A stretch of DNA of 64,000 nucleotides from Sporocytophaga myxococcoides (GTDB taxonomy: Bacteria > Bacteroidota > Bacteroidia > Cytophagales > Cytophagaceae). Positions 55,555 through 64,000 of the stretch are shown here, one piece after another. The stretch spans positions 1-64,000 of the forward strand of contig NZ_BBLT01000013.1 in assembly GCF_000775915.1 (NCBI RefSeq), read 5' to 3'. A program made the translations under genes and the position numbers. Below the pieces are notes generated by a model. That model was not told the origin of the DNA. It did not search any database and saw only the letters and a list, made by a program, of their open reading frames with translations. How positions within the stretch are numbered: position 1 is the first letter of the stretch; every line of letters begins with the position of its first letter.

Positions 55555-56133
55555 CTAAACAAAAAAACTATTTTCCCATTCCGAAAAAACTAACTGATTA
55601 AGCGGCATCCTATTAACCATTTGTTTTTCACGTTCTTGCAAATTTGGAGGCAAAGAATTGAGATCACCTTTATAGCCTAAAGCAATTACAGTAACCGGTT
55701 CAAATTCCTCCGGAATTTGTAAATTTTCTATTGCTTTTTCCTGGGAAAAACCTCCCATCTGATGTAAAAACAACCCTTCATTAGTAGCCTGAATTGAAAG
55801 ATATGCAACAGACTGCCCGAGATCATAATACCTACTGGAATTCTCTGCTCCGTTTCGGGTATAGTGTTTTTTGGCCAAAGTCAAAATCAGAACCGGAGCA
55901 TGTTGGGCCCATATCTGGTTGCTTTCATTCAAACTATTTGCAATGCTTCTCCAAACCTGCCCGTCTTTTTTTACCCCCACTATATACCTCCAAGGTTGTT
56001 CGTTCATTGCTGAAGGCGCTCTTCTGGAAGCCTCAAAAATTCTTTGAAGTTTTTCATTCTCCACATCCTTGGTCTGATATGCTCTTGGACTCCAACGATT
56101 TTCTATTAGCTCATGTATTTTAATATTTCCCAT
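55555..56133 (-). CDS. Nitroreductase-family FMN oxidoreductase
   Basis: 192 residues with RWSPRAYQTKDV near the start (FMN-binding Arg and Ser), APSAMNEQPWRYIVG, and a C-terminal VTVIALGYKGD. A dimeric NAD(P)H-dependent FMN enzyme that reduces nitro and quinone compounds; the physiological substrate is unknown. It is divergent from ligA with an 84-base gap. Confidence 0.9.
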   Translation of the reverse strand: MGNIKIHELIENRWSPRAYQTKDVENEKLQRIFEASRRAPSAMNEQPWRYIVGVKKDGQVWRSIANSLNESNQIWAQHAPVLILTLAKKHYTRNGAENSSRYYDLGQSVAYLSIQATNEGLFLHQMGGFSQEKAIENLQIPEEFEPVTVIALGYKGDLNSLPPNLQEREKQMVNRMPLNQLVFSEWENSFFV

Positions 56134-56162
56134 TACAATAAATTTTAAACTATATCTTTATT

Positions 56163-56170
56163 TATTTTTG
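56163..56170 (+). promoter_or_regulatory. Candidate -7 element of the ligA operon
   Basis: TATTTTTG matches TAnnTTTG. The -33 region is poor (only TTTT near 56143). The expected start lies near 56177, a leader of about 40 bases before the ligA ATG. Weakly supported. Confidence 0.3.
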
Positions 56171-56217
56171 TATAATTATAACTTAGAAAAAGTTAAAAAC
56201 AATTCATTTAATAATAG

Positions 56218-58224
<2,007 letters not shown>

Positions 58225-58230
58225 TAAAAG

Positions 58231-58749
58231 ATGATTAAAAAGCTTTTTTTAAGACTTAGAACTTATTACTACAGAAAAAATAATAAAGCCAAAAGGAAAA
58301 GCCTGAGTTATGAAGAATCGTCAACAGTAGGTATTCTTATCAGCAATGAAAACCCCAAAGGCAATGAAATGATCTCTCAATTTGTGAAAAGTCTGATTAA
58401 AGAAGGGAAAAAAGTAGTAATAATATGTAATTCAATGACTAATAATTGCGCTTTTGATTTCCCCTTTACCAGAATTTCTTTTAGCGATATAAAATGGAAT
58501 GGTACTTATCGGGACGAAAAAATAAATAATTTTATAAAAACCGAATTCGACTATTTATATTCTATTAATATTTCACCATTTTTGCCTTTCGAAAATATTT
58601 TATCAGCGAGCAAAGCGAAATGTCGGCTCGGAATCTTTTCAGAAAACAATAAAAATATTCTGGAAGTAATGGCCGAATTAAAAAAAGGAGAAGGCATTGA
58701 AGCGTTGATCGGATTAATGGAAATTTGTACAAAAAAATTCAGGAGTTAA
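58231..58749 (+). CDS. DUF6913-type protein of unknown function
   Basis: 172 residues, very basic at the N-terminus (MIKKLFLRLRTYYYRKNNKAK), then a Rossmann-like GNEMISQFVKSLIKEGKKVVIICNS. No catalytic motif is evident. It lies tightly between ligA (six bases) and dapA (three bases), an order seen in related genomes, but I cannot give a role. DUF6913 assignment is by my recollection of the family and position. Confidence 0.7.
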   Translation: MIKKLFLRLRTYYYRKNNKAKRKSLSYEESSTVGILISNENPKGNEMISQFVKSLIKEGKKVVIICNSMTNNCAFDFPFTRISFSDIKWNGTYRDEKINNFIKTEFDYLYSINISPFLPFENILSASKAKCRLGIFSENNKNILEVMAELKKGEGIEALIGLMEICTKKFRS

Positions 58750-58752
58750 AAA

Positions 58753-59628
58753 ATGAGTATTTTTTCGGGGACCGGAGTAGCACTTGTAACGCCGTTTAGT
58801 GATGACGATAGTATAGATTTTAACGGATTAAAAAAACTACTGGATCACGTAAGTCAGAATGGAGTAGACTATTTAGTTGTAAATGGAACCACAGGTGAAT
58901 CACCTACTACTAGTCAGGAAGAAAAAAAACAAATCTTAGATTTTGTACTCAAAGAAAACAAAGGTAAGCTTCCAGTTGTCTTCGGTATCGGTGGTAATAA
59001 TACAAAAGAGGTCCTTGAGCGTATTAAGAATACGAACTTTGAGGGCATCAGTGCCATTCTTTCAGTTTGTCCCTACTACAATAAACCTTCTCAGGAAGGA
59101 ATATACCAGCATTATAAGAAAATAGCAGAAGCGTCTCCAGTGCCGGTAATTTTGTACAATGTTCCAGGCAGAACGGGAATCAACATGACTGCGGAAACCA
59201 CCATCAGACTTTCCAATGTTAAAAATGTAATTGGTATCAAAGAAGCCAACAGCGATTTGAAACAAGCTGAAGAAATAGCTAATAAAAGTCTTAAAGGCTT
59301 CCTGCTAATCAGCGGAGATGATATGACGACAGCAAGTTTTGGAGCTCTTGGAGGTGTTGGTGTTATTTCAGTACTTGCAAATGCGTATCCGGCACATTTC
59401 AAAAGATCAATTCAGTATACTTCTGAAGGAAAACATGCTGAAGCAGAGGCTGTAATTTCTAAGCTTGGGAAAATTAATCCTTTAATGTATGAAGAAGGAA
59501 ATCCGGTCGGAATTAAAGAAGTACTTGAATGTAAGGGCATTTGTAAAAGTAATGTAAGACTACCATTAGTGAAAGCTTCTCAAAATCTTAGAGAACGGAT
59601 CTTACAAGCAATTAACGAAGTTAACTAA
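58753..59628 (+). CDS. dapA: 4-hydroxy-tetrahydrodipicolinate synthase
   Basis: 291 residues. Condenses pyruvate and aspartate semialdehyde in lysine and meso-diaminopimelate synthesis. The Schiff-base Lys163 is in GIKEANSD and Tyr135 in LYNVPGRTG; NGTTGESPT binds the substrate and is conserved. Follows DUF6913 by three bases. A terminator follows. Confidence 0.96.
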   Translation: MSIFSGTGVALVTPFSDDDSIDFNGLKKLLDHVSQNGVDYLVVNGTTGESPTTSQEEKKQILDFVLKENKGKLPVVFGIGGNNTKEVLERIKNTNFEGISAILSVCPYYNKPSQEGIYQHYKKIAEASPVPVILYNVPGRTGINMTAETTIRLSNVKNVIGIKEANSDLKQAEEIANKSLKGFLLISGDDMTTASFGALGGVGVISVLANAYPAHFKRSIQYTSEGKHAEAEAVISKLGKINPLMYEEGNPVGIKEVLECKGICKSNVRLPLVKASQNLRERILQAINEVN

Positions 59629-59630
59629 AC

Positions 59631-59660
59631 AAAAAAGAGGCTAATTTTAGCCTCTTTTTT
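59631..59660. terminator. Bidirectional terminator after dapA
   Basis: A perfect 13-bp stem (AAAAAAGAGGCTA with TAGCCTCTTTTTT, 59631-59643 with 59648-59660; loop ATTT) with A and T runs on its sides. It serves dapA and the convergent small gene at 59665. Confidence 0.85.
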
Positions 59661-59664
59661 GTTG

Positions 59665-59847
59665 TTATTGTTCTTCGTTATTCTTTTTATCCTGAACTTC
59701 AACTCTAATCTCCTGAGCTAAATTTTTAAGATCCTGCATACCTTTCCTTACACGGGTTCCTGCTGCTGCATTTTCTTTTTCATAAAATTTTGCAAAATCA
59801 CCTTCCAGCGACATTACAAGATTTTTCAGTTGTTCGAATCTGTTCAT
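59665..59847 (-). CDS. Histone H1/Hc1-like small DNA-binding protein
   Basis: 60 residues, almost all helical, with the family core FEQLKNLVMSLEGDFAKFYE and GTRVRKGMQDLKNLAQEIR. Bacteroidota encode such short Hc1-like proteins broadly. The Lys/Ala-rich tail of longer homologues is missing; only a short polar end (KKNNEEQ) is present, so tight DNA binding is uncertain. Single-gene unit on the minus strand. Confidence 0.75.
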   Translation of the reverse strand: MNRFEQLKNLVMSLEGDFAKFYEKENAAAGTRVRKGMQDLKNLAQEIRVEVQDKKNNEEQ

Positions 59848-59902
59848 TATTATAAAAATTTAGGTTATTAAAACGTTCTAAATTAAGAAATTAAAAAATA
59901 CT

Positions 59903-59954
59903 ACTCAAAAGAAAAGTAAGATTTTCTTTCTTTACCAGTAGAAAACCTTACTTT
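59903..59954 (-). terminator. Terminator of the SPT-like gene
   Basis: The arms AAAGTAAG-A-TTTTCT and AGAAAA-C-CTTACTTT (59913-59926 and 59941-59954) pair with one mismatch around a 14-base loop. A T-rich stretch follows on the minus strand. It ends 13 bases past the stop at 59968. Confidence 0.6.
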
Positions 59955-59967
59955 CAATATGCTATTA

Positions 59968-61212
59968 TTAAATTGAAATGTTTGAAAGCGATTGTGTATA
60001 AAGCTTATTCTGAAGTTTATAAGAAACTTCCTGGAAAGCCTTGATAGTCTGCTTAACATCATCAAGAGTATGCATTGCAGTAGGGATTATTCTAAGTTCA
60101 AGAACCCCTTTCGGCACCACCGGATAAATAACAATAGAACAGAAAATGCTATAGTTTTCTCTTAAATCTATTATCAGCTGAGCGGCTTCACTCTCATCAC
60201 CTTTCAGATAAACAGGAGTTACAGGAGATTCTGTTTTACCAATATCAAATCCCGCATCTTTCAAACCTTGCTGTAGATTACGAACAACATTCCAAAGGTT
60301 TTCTCTAAGCTGAGGTTGAGATCTCAATAACTCTAATCTTTTCATTCCTCCCACTACCAAAGCCATTGGCAATGTTTTAGCAAAAATCTGAGATCTGGTG
60401 TTATATCTTAAAAAACCTATTACTTGTTCAGTGCTGGAAACAAATGCACCGATGCTTGCCATTGATTTAGCAAAAGTTGAGAAGTAAATATCAATACCAT
60501 CCTGCACTCCAAGATGCTCACCTGATCCTGCACCAGTAGGTCCCATTGTACCGAAGCCGTGTGCATCGTCAACAAATAGCCTGAATTGATATTGTTTTTT
60601 CAGCTCTACTATTTCCCTTAATTTACCAAGGTCACCTGCCATACCGAAAACACCTTCAGTAATCACAAGTATTCCCCCCTTAGTTTCCTGAACTATTTTT
60701 GTTGCTCTTTCAAGTTGTTTTTTAAGATTCTCAATATCGTTGTGAGGAAATACAAATCTTTTTCCCTGGTGCAGTCTTACACCATCAACTATACAAGCAT
60801 GAGATTCACTATCATAAATTACTACATCATGACGGGAAAGTACGGCATCTATAACGGACACCATTCCTTGATATCCGAAGTTAAGAAGCATAGTATCTTC
60901 CTTTTTTACAAAATCAGAGATCTGAGCTTCAAACTCTTCAATTAGGTTTGAATTTCCAGACATCATCCTTGCGCCCATTGGAAAAGCCAAACCATATTTT
61001 GCAGCTCCTTCAGCATCTGCTTTACGAACTTCAGGGTGATTTGCAAGACCAATGTAATTATTTAAGCTCCAGTTCAAAACTTCTTTTCCTCTGAACTTCA
61101 TTCTGGGGCCAATTTCGCCTTCTAGTTTTGGGAATGCAAAATATCCATGTGCGACCGAAGAGTGTTTTCCTAACGGCCCTTTGTCATTTGTTAATTTATC
61201 AAATAAATCCAA
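59968..61212 (-). CDS. Serine palmitoyltransferase-like PLP enzyme (AONS family)
   Basis: 414 residues. A pyridoxal-phosphate alpha-oxoamine synthase, related by eye to serine palmitoyltransferase, glycine C-acetyltransferase and AONS. Key features are the PLP lysine in STFAKSMASIGAF, LFVDDAHGFGTMG and DSESHACIVDGVRLH. It condenses an amino acid with an acyl-CoA or acyl-ACP. In gliding Bacteroidota this may be serine (sphingolipids) or cysteate (sulfonolipids); the substrate cannot be told by eye. The start is TTG at 61212 (MDLFDKL, as in homologues). A terminator and a promoter flank it. Confidence 0.8.
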   Translation of the reverse strand: MDLFDKLTNDKGPLGKHSSVAHGYFAFPKLEGEIGPRMKFRGKEVLNWSLNNYIGLANHPEVRKADAEGAAKYGLAFPMGARMMSGNSNLIEEFEAQISDFVKKEDTMLLNFGYQGMVSVIDAVLSRHDVVIYDSESHACIVDGVRLHQGKRFVFPHNDIENLKKQLERATKIVQETKGGILVITEGVFGMAGDLGKLREIVELKKQYQFRLFVDDAHGFGTMGPTGAGSGEHLGVQDGIDIYFSTFAKSMASIGAFVSSTEQVIGFLRYNTRSQIFAKTLPMALVVGGMKRLELLRSQPQLRENLWNVVRNLQQGLKDAGFDIGKTESPVTPVYLKGDESEAAQLIIDLRENYSIFCSIVIYPVVPKGVLELRIIPTAMHTLDDVKQTIKAFQEVSYKLQNKLYTQSLSNISI

Positions 61213-61280
61213 GGTAGTAAATTTTTATTATAGTCAAATCAAAACCTTATTCTGATCATATTCCAGATCCAAAAATCGTA

Positions 61281-61310
61281 CAAATGTAAGCATTAAAATC
61301 AGATCCTAAA
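61281..61310 (-). promoter_or_regulatory. Promoter of the SPT-like gene
   Basis: On the minus strand TACATTTG (complement of 61281-61288) is an exact -7 match. TTTAGG about 18 bases upstream is a degenerate -33. The predicted start near 61274 leaves a leader of about 60 bases. Confidence 0.45.
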
Positions 61311-61406
61311 TATGGTTTTCGATAAAATACCTCCTATATTCTTAAAAAAAGAATAAAATTAATGGATTTAATTATTTATTATTGACACCTACTAAGTACC
61401 AGAAAT

Positions 61407-62903
61407 ATGCAAAAAATTAAAAAGGTATTGATTGCTAACAGAGGTGAAATTGCTTTAAGAATCATGAGATCACTAAAAGAAATGGGGATAAAAACTGTCG
61501 CTGTTTTTAGTGAGGCTGATCGACAATCCCCTCATGTTCAATATGCTGATGAAGCAGTTTGCATTGGTCCTGCCCCTTCTTCCTCTTCTTATTTAAATAG
61601 TTCGAAAATAATCGAGACAGCCCTTAAGCTCCATGCTGATGCAATACACCCGGGATATGGCTTTCTAAGTGAAAATGAAAACTTTGCGCGTCAGGTAGAA
61701 GAATCAGGTTTGATATTTATAGGACCATCTGCCAATTCCATAAAAATAATGGGTAGTAAATTAGCAGCCAAAGATGCCGCATCTGCCTATAATATTCCTA
61801 TGGTACCAGGAACAAACAAACCGGTAACCGATATTAATGAAGCTCTCAGAGTAACTTCTGAAATCGGTTATCCAGTCCTTATTAAAGCAAGTGCCGGAGG
61901 TGGAGGAAAAGGAATGCGTATTGTGGAAAAGCCAGAAGAATTTGCTGAGCAGCTGGAAAGGGCTTCAAGCGAAGCTAAATCTGCATTCGGAGATGGGTCT
62001 GTTTTTATCGAAAAATACATTGCATCTCCTAAACATATTGAAGTACAAATTCTTGGAGATCAGCATGGCAATGTAATTCATCTCTTTGAAAGGGAATGCT
62101 CTATTCAGAGACGTTATCAGAAAGTAGTTGAAGAAGCCCCCTCACCTGTTTTAAACCATGAAAAAAGGATGGCAATAGGAGAAGCTGCAGTTAATGTGGC
62201 TAAATCCTGTAATTATTATGGAGCAGGAACTGTTGAATTCATTGTAGATGAAAAGCTTAACTTTTATTTTCTTGAAATGAATACCAGACTCCAGGTTGAA
62301 CATCCTGTAACTGAAATGATAACAGGAATTGACCTGGTAAAGGAACAAATTAATATTGCCGAGGGTAATACTTTATCATTCAAACAAGAAGATATTTCTA
62401 TAAGGGGTCATGCTATTGAATTAAGGGTTTATGCTGAAGACCCTGCAAATAACTTTCTTCCGGATATAGGAAAGCTCGTAACATACAAAAGACCGCAGGG
62501 ACCGGGAATAAGGGTTGATGATGGATTCGAAGAATCTATGGATATACCTGTGTTCTATGATCCTATGATTGCAAAACTGATTACTTATGGAAGTACAAGG
62601 ACCGAAGCCATTCAAAGAATGAAAAGGGCAATATCCGAATACAAAATTTCAGGAATCATGACTACTCTGCCTTTTGGTTCCTATGTGATGGATCATGAAG
62701 AGTTTATTTCAGGAAGATTTGATACCCATTTTGTAAAAAAATATTTTTCTCCGGAAAATTTAAAAGTCAATTTGGATAAAGAAACAGAAGAAATTGCAAT
62801 GGCATTTGCAGGAAATTTTTTTACTGAGAAAAATAATAATCCGTACGCAGGGGAAATTCACAACGCTTCCGGAAACTCAATCTGGAAAAGAAGATACAGT
62901 TAA
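61407..62903 (+). CDS. accC: Acetyl-CoA carboxylase biotin carboxylase subunit
   Basis: 498 residues; slightly longer than the usual ~450, resembling acyl-CoA carboxylase alpha chains without a biotin-carrier domain. ATP-grasp fold with IANRGEIALRI, the glycine loop KASAGGGGKGMRIVE, and catalytic LEMNTRLQVEHPVTE. It carboxylates biotin on a carrier protein in the first step of malonyl-CoA (or other) synthesis. No accB is adjacent. It is followed six bases later by a DUF1015 gene. Confidence 0.92.
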   Translation: MQKIKKVLIANRGEIALRIMRSLKEMGIKTVAVFSEADRQSPHVQYADEAVCIGPAPSSSSYLNSSKIIETALKLHADAIHPGYGFLSENENFARQVEESGLIFIGPSANSIKIMGSKLAAKDAASAYNIPMVPGTNKPVTDINEALRVTSEIGYPVLIKASAGGGGKGMRIVEKPEEFAEQLERASSEAKSAFGDGSVFIEKYIASPKHIEVQILGDQHGNVIHLFERECSIQRRYQKVVEEAPSPVLNHEKRMAIGEAAVNVAKSCNYYGAGTVEFIVDEKLNFYFLEMNTRLQVEHPVTEMITGIDLVKEQINIAEGNTLSFKQEDISIRGHAIELRVYAEDPANNFLPDIGKLVTYKRPQGPGIRVDDGFEESMDIPVFYDPMIAKLITYGSTRTEAIQRMKRAISEYKISGIMTTLPFGSYVMDHEEFISGRFDTHFVKKYFSPENLKVNLDKETEEIAMAFAGNFFTEKNNNPYAGEIHNASGNSIWKRRYS

Positions 62904-62909
62904 TTTTTT

Positions 62910-64000
62910 ATGGCCCAGGTTTTTCCTTTGGAAGTATATATGTATAGTGATTTACAGTCACTCCCTAAACTTTCTTTTCCATTAATGCCTAAAGAAGAGT
63001 TCAGCAATGATTTGGAATCTCTATATAAAATACCATTCCATAGTATTTTACTCACCTATCCCAAAACCTCAGAAGGAAAAGATTCTTCTTTTGAGGAATG
63101 GAAGAAAAAGGGGGTATTGAAAAAAGAAGGAGCTGCAATCTATAAGTACACGCAGGAATACAAACATCCGGTAAGTGGAAAGCTCTTTAAGCGTGTTGGT
63201 ATTATGGCTGGGTTAAAAGTTGATGACTGGGGACCAGAAAGTGTATTACCCCATGAAGGGATTAATTCAGAAGTAGTTGAACAGGGAATACAATTCCTTG
63301 AAAATTACCAAGTTAATTCTTCTCCTATTCATTTGCTTTACTCTGATCCTGAGCAAAGGCTTCGAAACTACCTGGAAAACCCAACTGAGTTAATTTCAAT
63401 GTTTACTGATAGTTTAGGTACCATTCATAAACTTGAAAAATTTGAAGAAAGAACCTATAAGGATATTTACAAACTGTTTAAAAGCAATCCACTATTTCTG
63501 GCAGACGGGCATCACAGGTATCAGACTATGATTCTATTTAATAGAAAATATAGCAAAAATACCCTTATTCCTGCATATATCAGTTTGATAGAGAATGAAC
63601 CTCCGCGAATATTACCGTTCCACAGGTTAGTAAAATTAAGTGAATTTAAGGAAGAAAAATTACTTCATATCTTGAAGAAATTTTTTCAGGTGCAACCTAT
63701 TTCTTCGGAAAACGTAGAGGCATTCACCGTACAGGAAGACGGAGGTGAGTGGGGATTAATCATGAAGTCTCAATCATTTATTCTTAAACCGATTAATGAA
63801 AAAGTTAAACATTTTATTAATAATAAAGCTTATAATGAGGCCGGACAAAAAATGGCATTAATTGACTATTTAGTATTAAAATACTTAGAAGATTTTAAAA
63901 AAGAACAGGCCAAAAACTGGTTTAATCTAAAATTTTCTTATAACTTTACTAAATTAACGAGAAAAGTGCGGTCCGGTGAGGCTGATTTTGGATTAATATT
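62910..64000 (+). CDS. DUF1015-family protein, cut by the window edge
   Basis: A frame open from the ATG at 62910 to the window end (over 363 residues, incomplete). Typical family strings are FHSILLTYP, YKYTQEY, HEGINSEVVEQG and LADGHHRYQTM. DUF1015 proteins are found beside serine biosynthesis genes in other phyla; their function is not established. It begins six bases after accC stops, so it may be co-transcribed. Confidence 0.8.
   Translation, partial: MAQVFPLEVYMYSDLQSLPKLSFPLMPKEEFSNDLESLYKIPFHSILLTYPKTSEGKDSSFEEWKKKGVLKKEGAAIYKYTQEYKHPVSGKLFKRVGIMAGLKVDDWGPESVLPHEGINSEVVEQGIQFLENYQVNSSPIHLLYSDPEQRLRNYLENPTELISMFTDSLGTIHKLEKFEERTYKDIYKLFKSNPLFLADGHHRYQTMILFNRKYSKNTLIPAYISLIENEPPRILPFHRLVKLSEFKEEKLLHILKKFFQVQPISSENVEAFTVQEDGGEWGLIMKSQSFILKPINEKVKHFINNKAYNEAGQKMALIDYLVLKYLEDFKKEQAKNWFNLKFSYNFTKLTRKVRSGEADFGLI

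Overview
The window is AT-rich bacterial chromosome from the Bacteroidota, most likely the order Cytophagales (a Cytophaga/Sporocytophaga-like gliding bacterium). The evidence is: promoters of the Bacteroidota type (TTTG, about 18 bases, TAnnTTTG), scarce Shine-Dalgarno sequences and several TTG/GTG starts, a fused E1 2-oxoacid dehydrogenase, DUF5686, DUF4421 and DUF6913 family proteins, an OmpA protein with TPR and PD40 repeats, a histone H1-like 60-residue protein, and a serine-palmitoyltransferase-like enzyme typical of sphingolipid/sulfonolipid makers. There is no phage, IS element, CRISPR array, rRNA or classical defence island. The window is mostly core genome with some lineage-specific envelope genes.

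Layout. 0-5 kb (minus strand): relA/spoT, fur, a STAS protein and purA. 5-8.7 kb (plus): tRNA-Leu(UAG), trigger factor, clpP and clpX, a protein-quality block. 8.7-12.2 kb (minus): a BtuF-like lipoprotein, a FecCD/BtuC-type permease, queD and lpxB in one tight run. 12.2-15.2 kb (plus): a heptose epimerase, an M48 protease and a SRPBCC protein. 15.5-23.1 kb (minus): the fused E1 dehydrogenase, then the lepA-folD-queE-ompA run. 23.2-28 kb (plus): a membrane patatin and DUF5686 pair, convergent with a glycogen debranching enzyme. 30-35.5 kb: envelope genes (DUF4421, ElyC-like, PAP2), two tandem AcpH-like genes, arsC-like and hslV. 35.6-39.3 kb (minus): dihydrolipoyl acyltransferase E2 with two lipoyl domains, a fatty-acid desaturase and a histidine phosphatase. 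39.3-43.8 kb (plus): a partial menaquinone operon (menI-like, menF, menD, menE). 43.9-47.4 kb: unknown proteins and an XRE/S24 regulator with repeated upstream sites. 47.4-51 kb (minus): tlpA-like, PBP1A and an Fpg/Nei glycosylase. 51.3-54.3 kb (plus): two small lipoproteins and a eukaryotic-type glycogen branching enzyme. 54.4-56.1 kb (minus): mtgA, a GNAT protein and a nitroreductase. 56.2-59.6 kb (plus): ligA, DUF6913, dapA. 59.7-61.2 kb (minus): the H1-like protein and the SPT-like enzyme. 61.4-64 kb (plus): accC and a DUF1015 protein cut by the window edge.

Functionally the window covers nucleotide and stringent metabolism, proteolysis, envelope assembly (LpxB, heptose epimerase, PBP1A, MtgA, OmpA), respiratory quinone synthesis, queuosine synthesis (QueD, QueE), glycogen branching and debranching, and lipid modification. 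No clearly novel multi-gene system is visible. The best leads are an AcpH paralogue that has lost its candidate catalytic residues, a TetR-type palindrome upstream of the desaturase, an XRE/S24 regulator with three repeated sites beside an unknown small ORF, a membrane patatin coupled to DUF5686, and hairpins that abut start codons.
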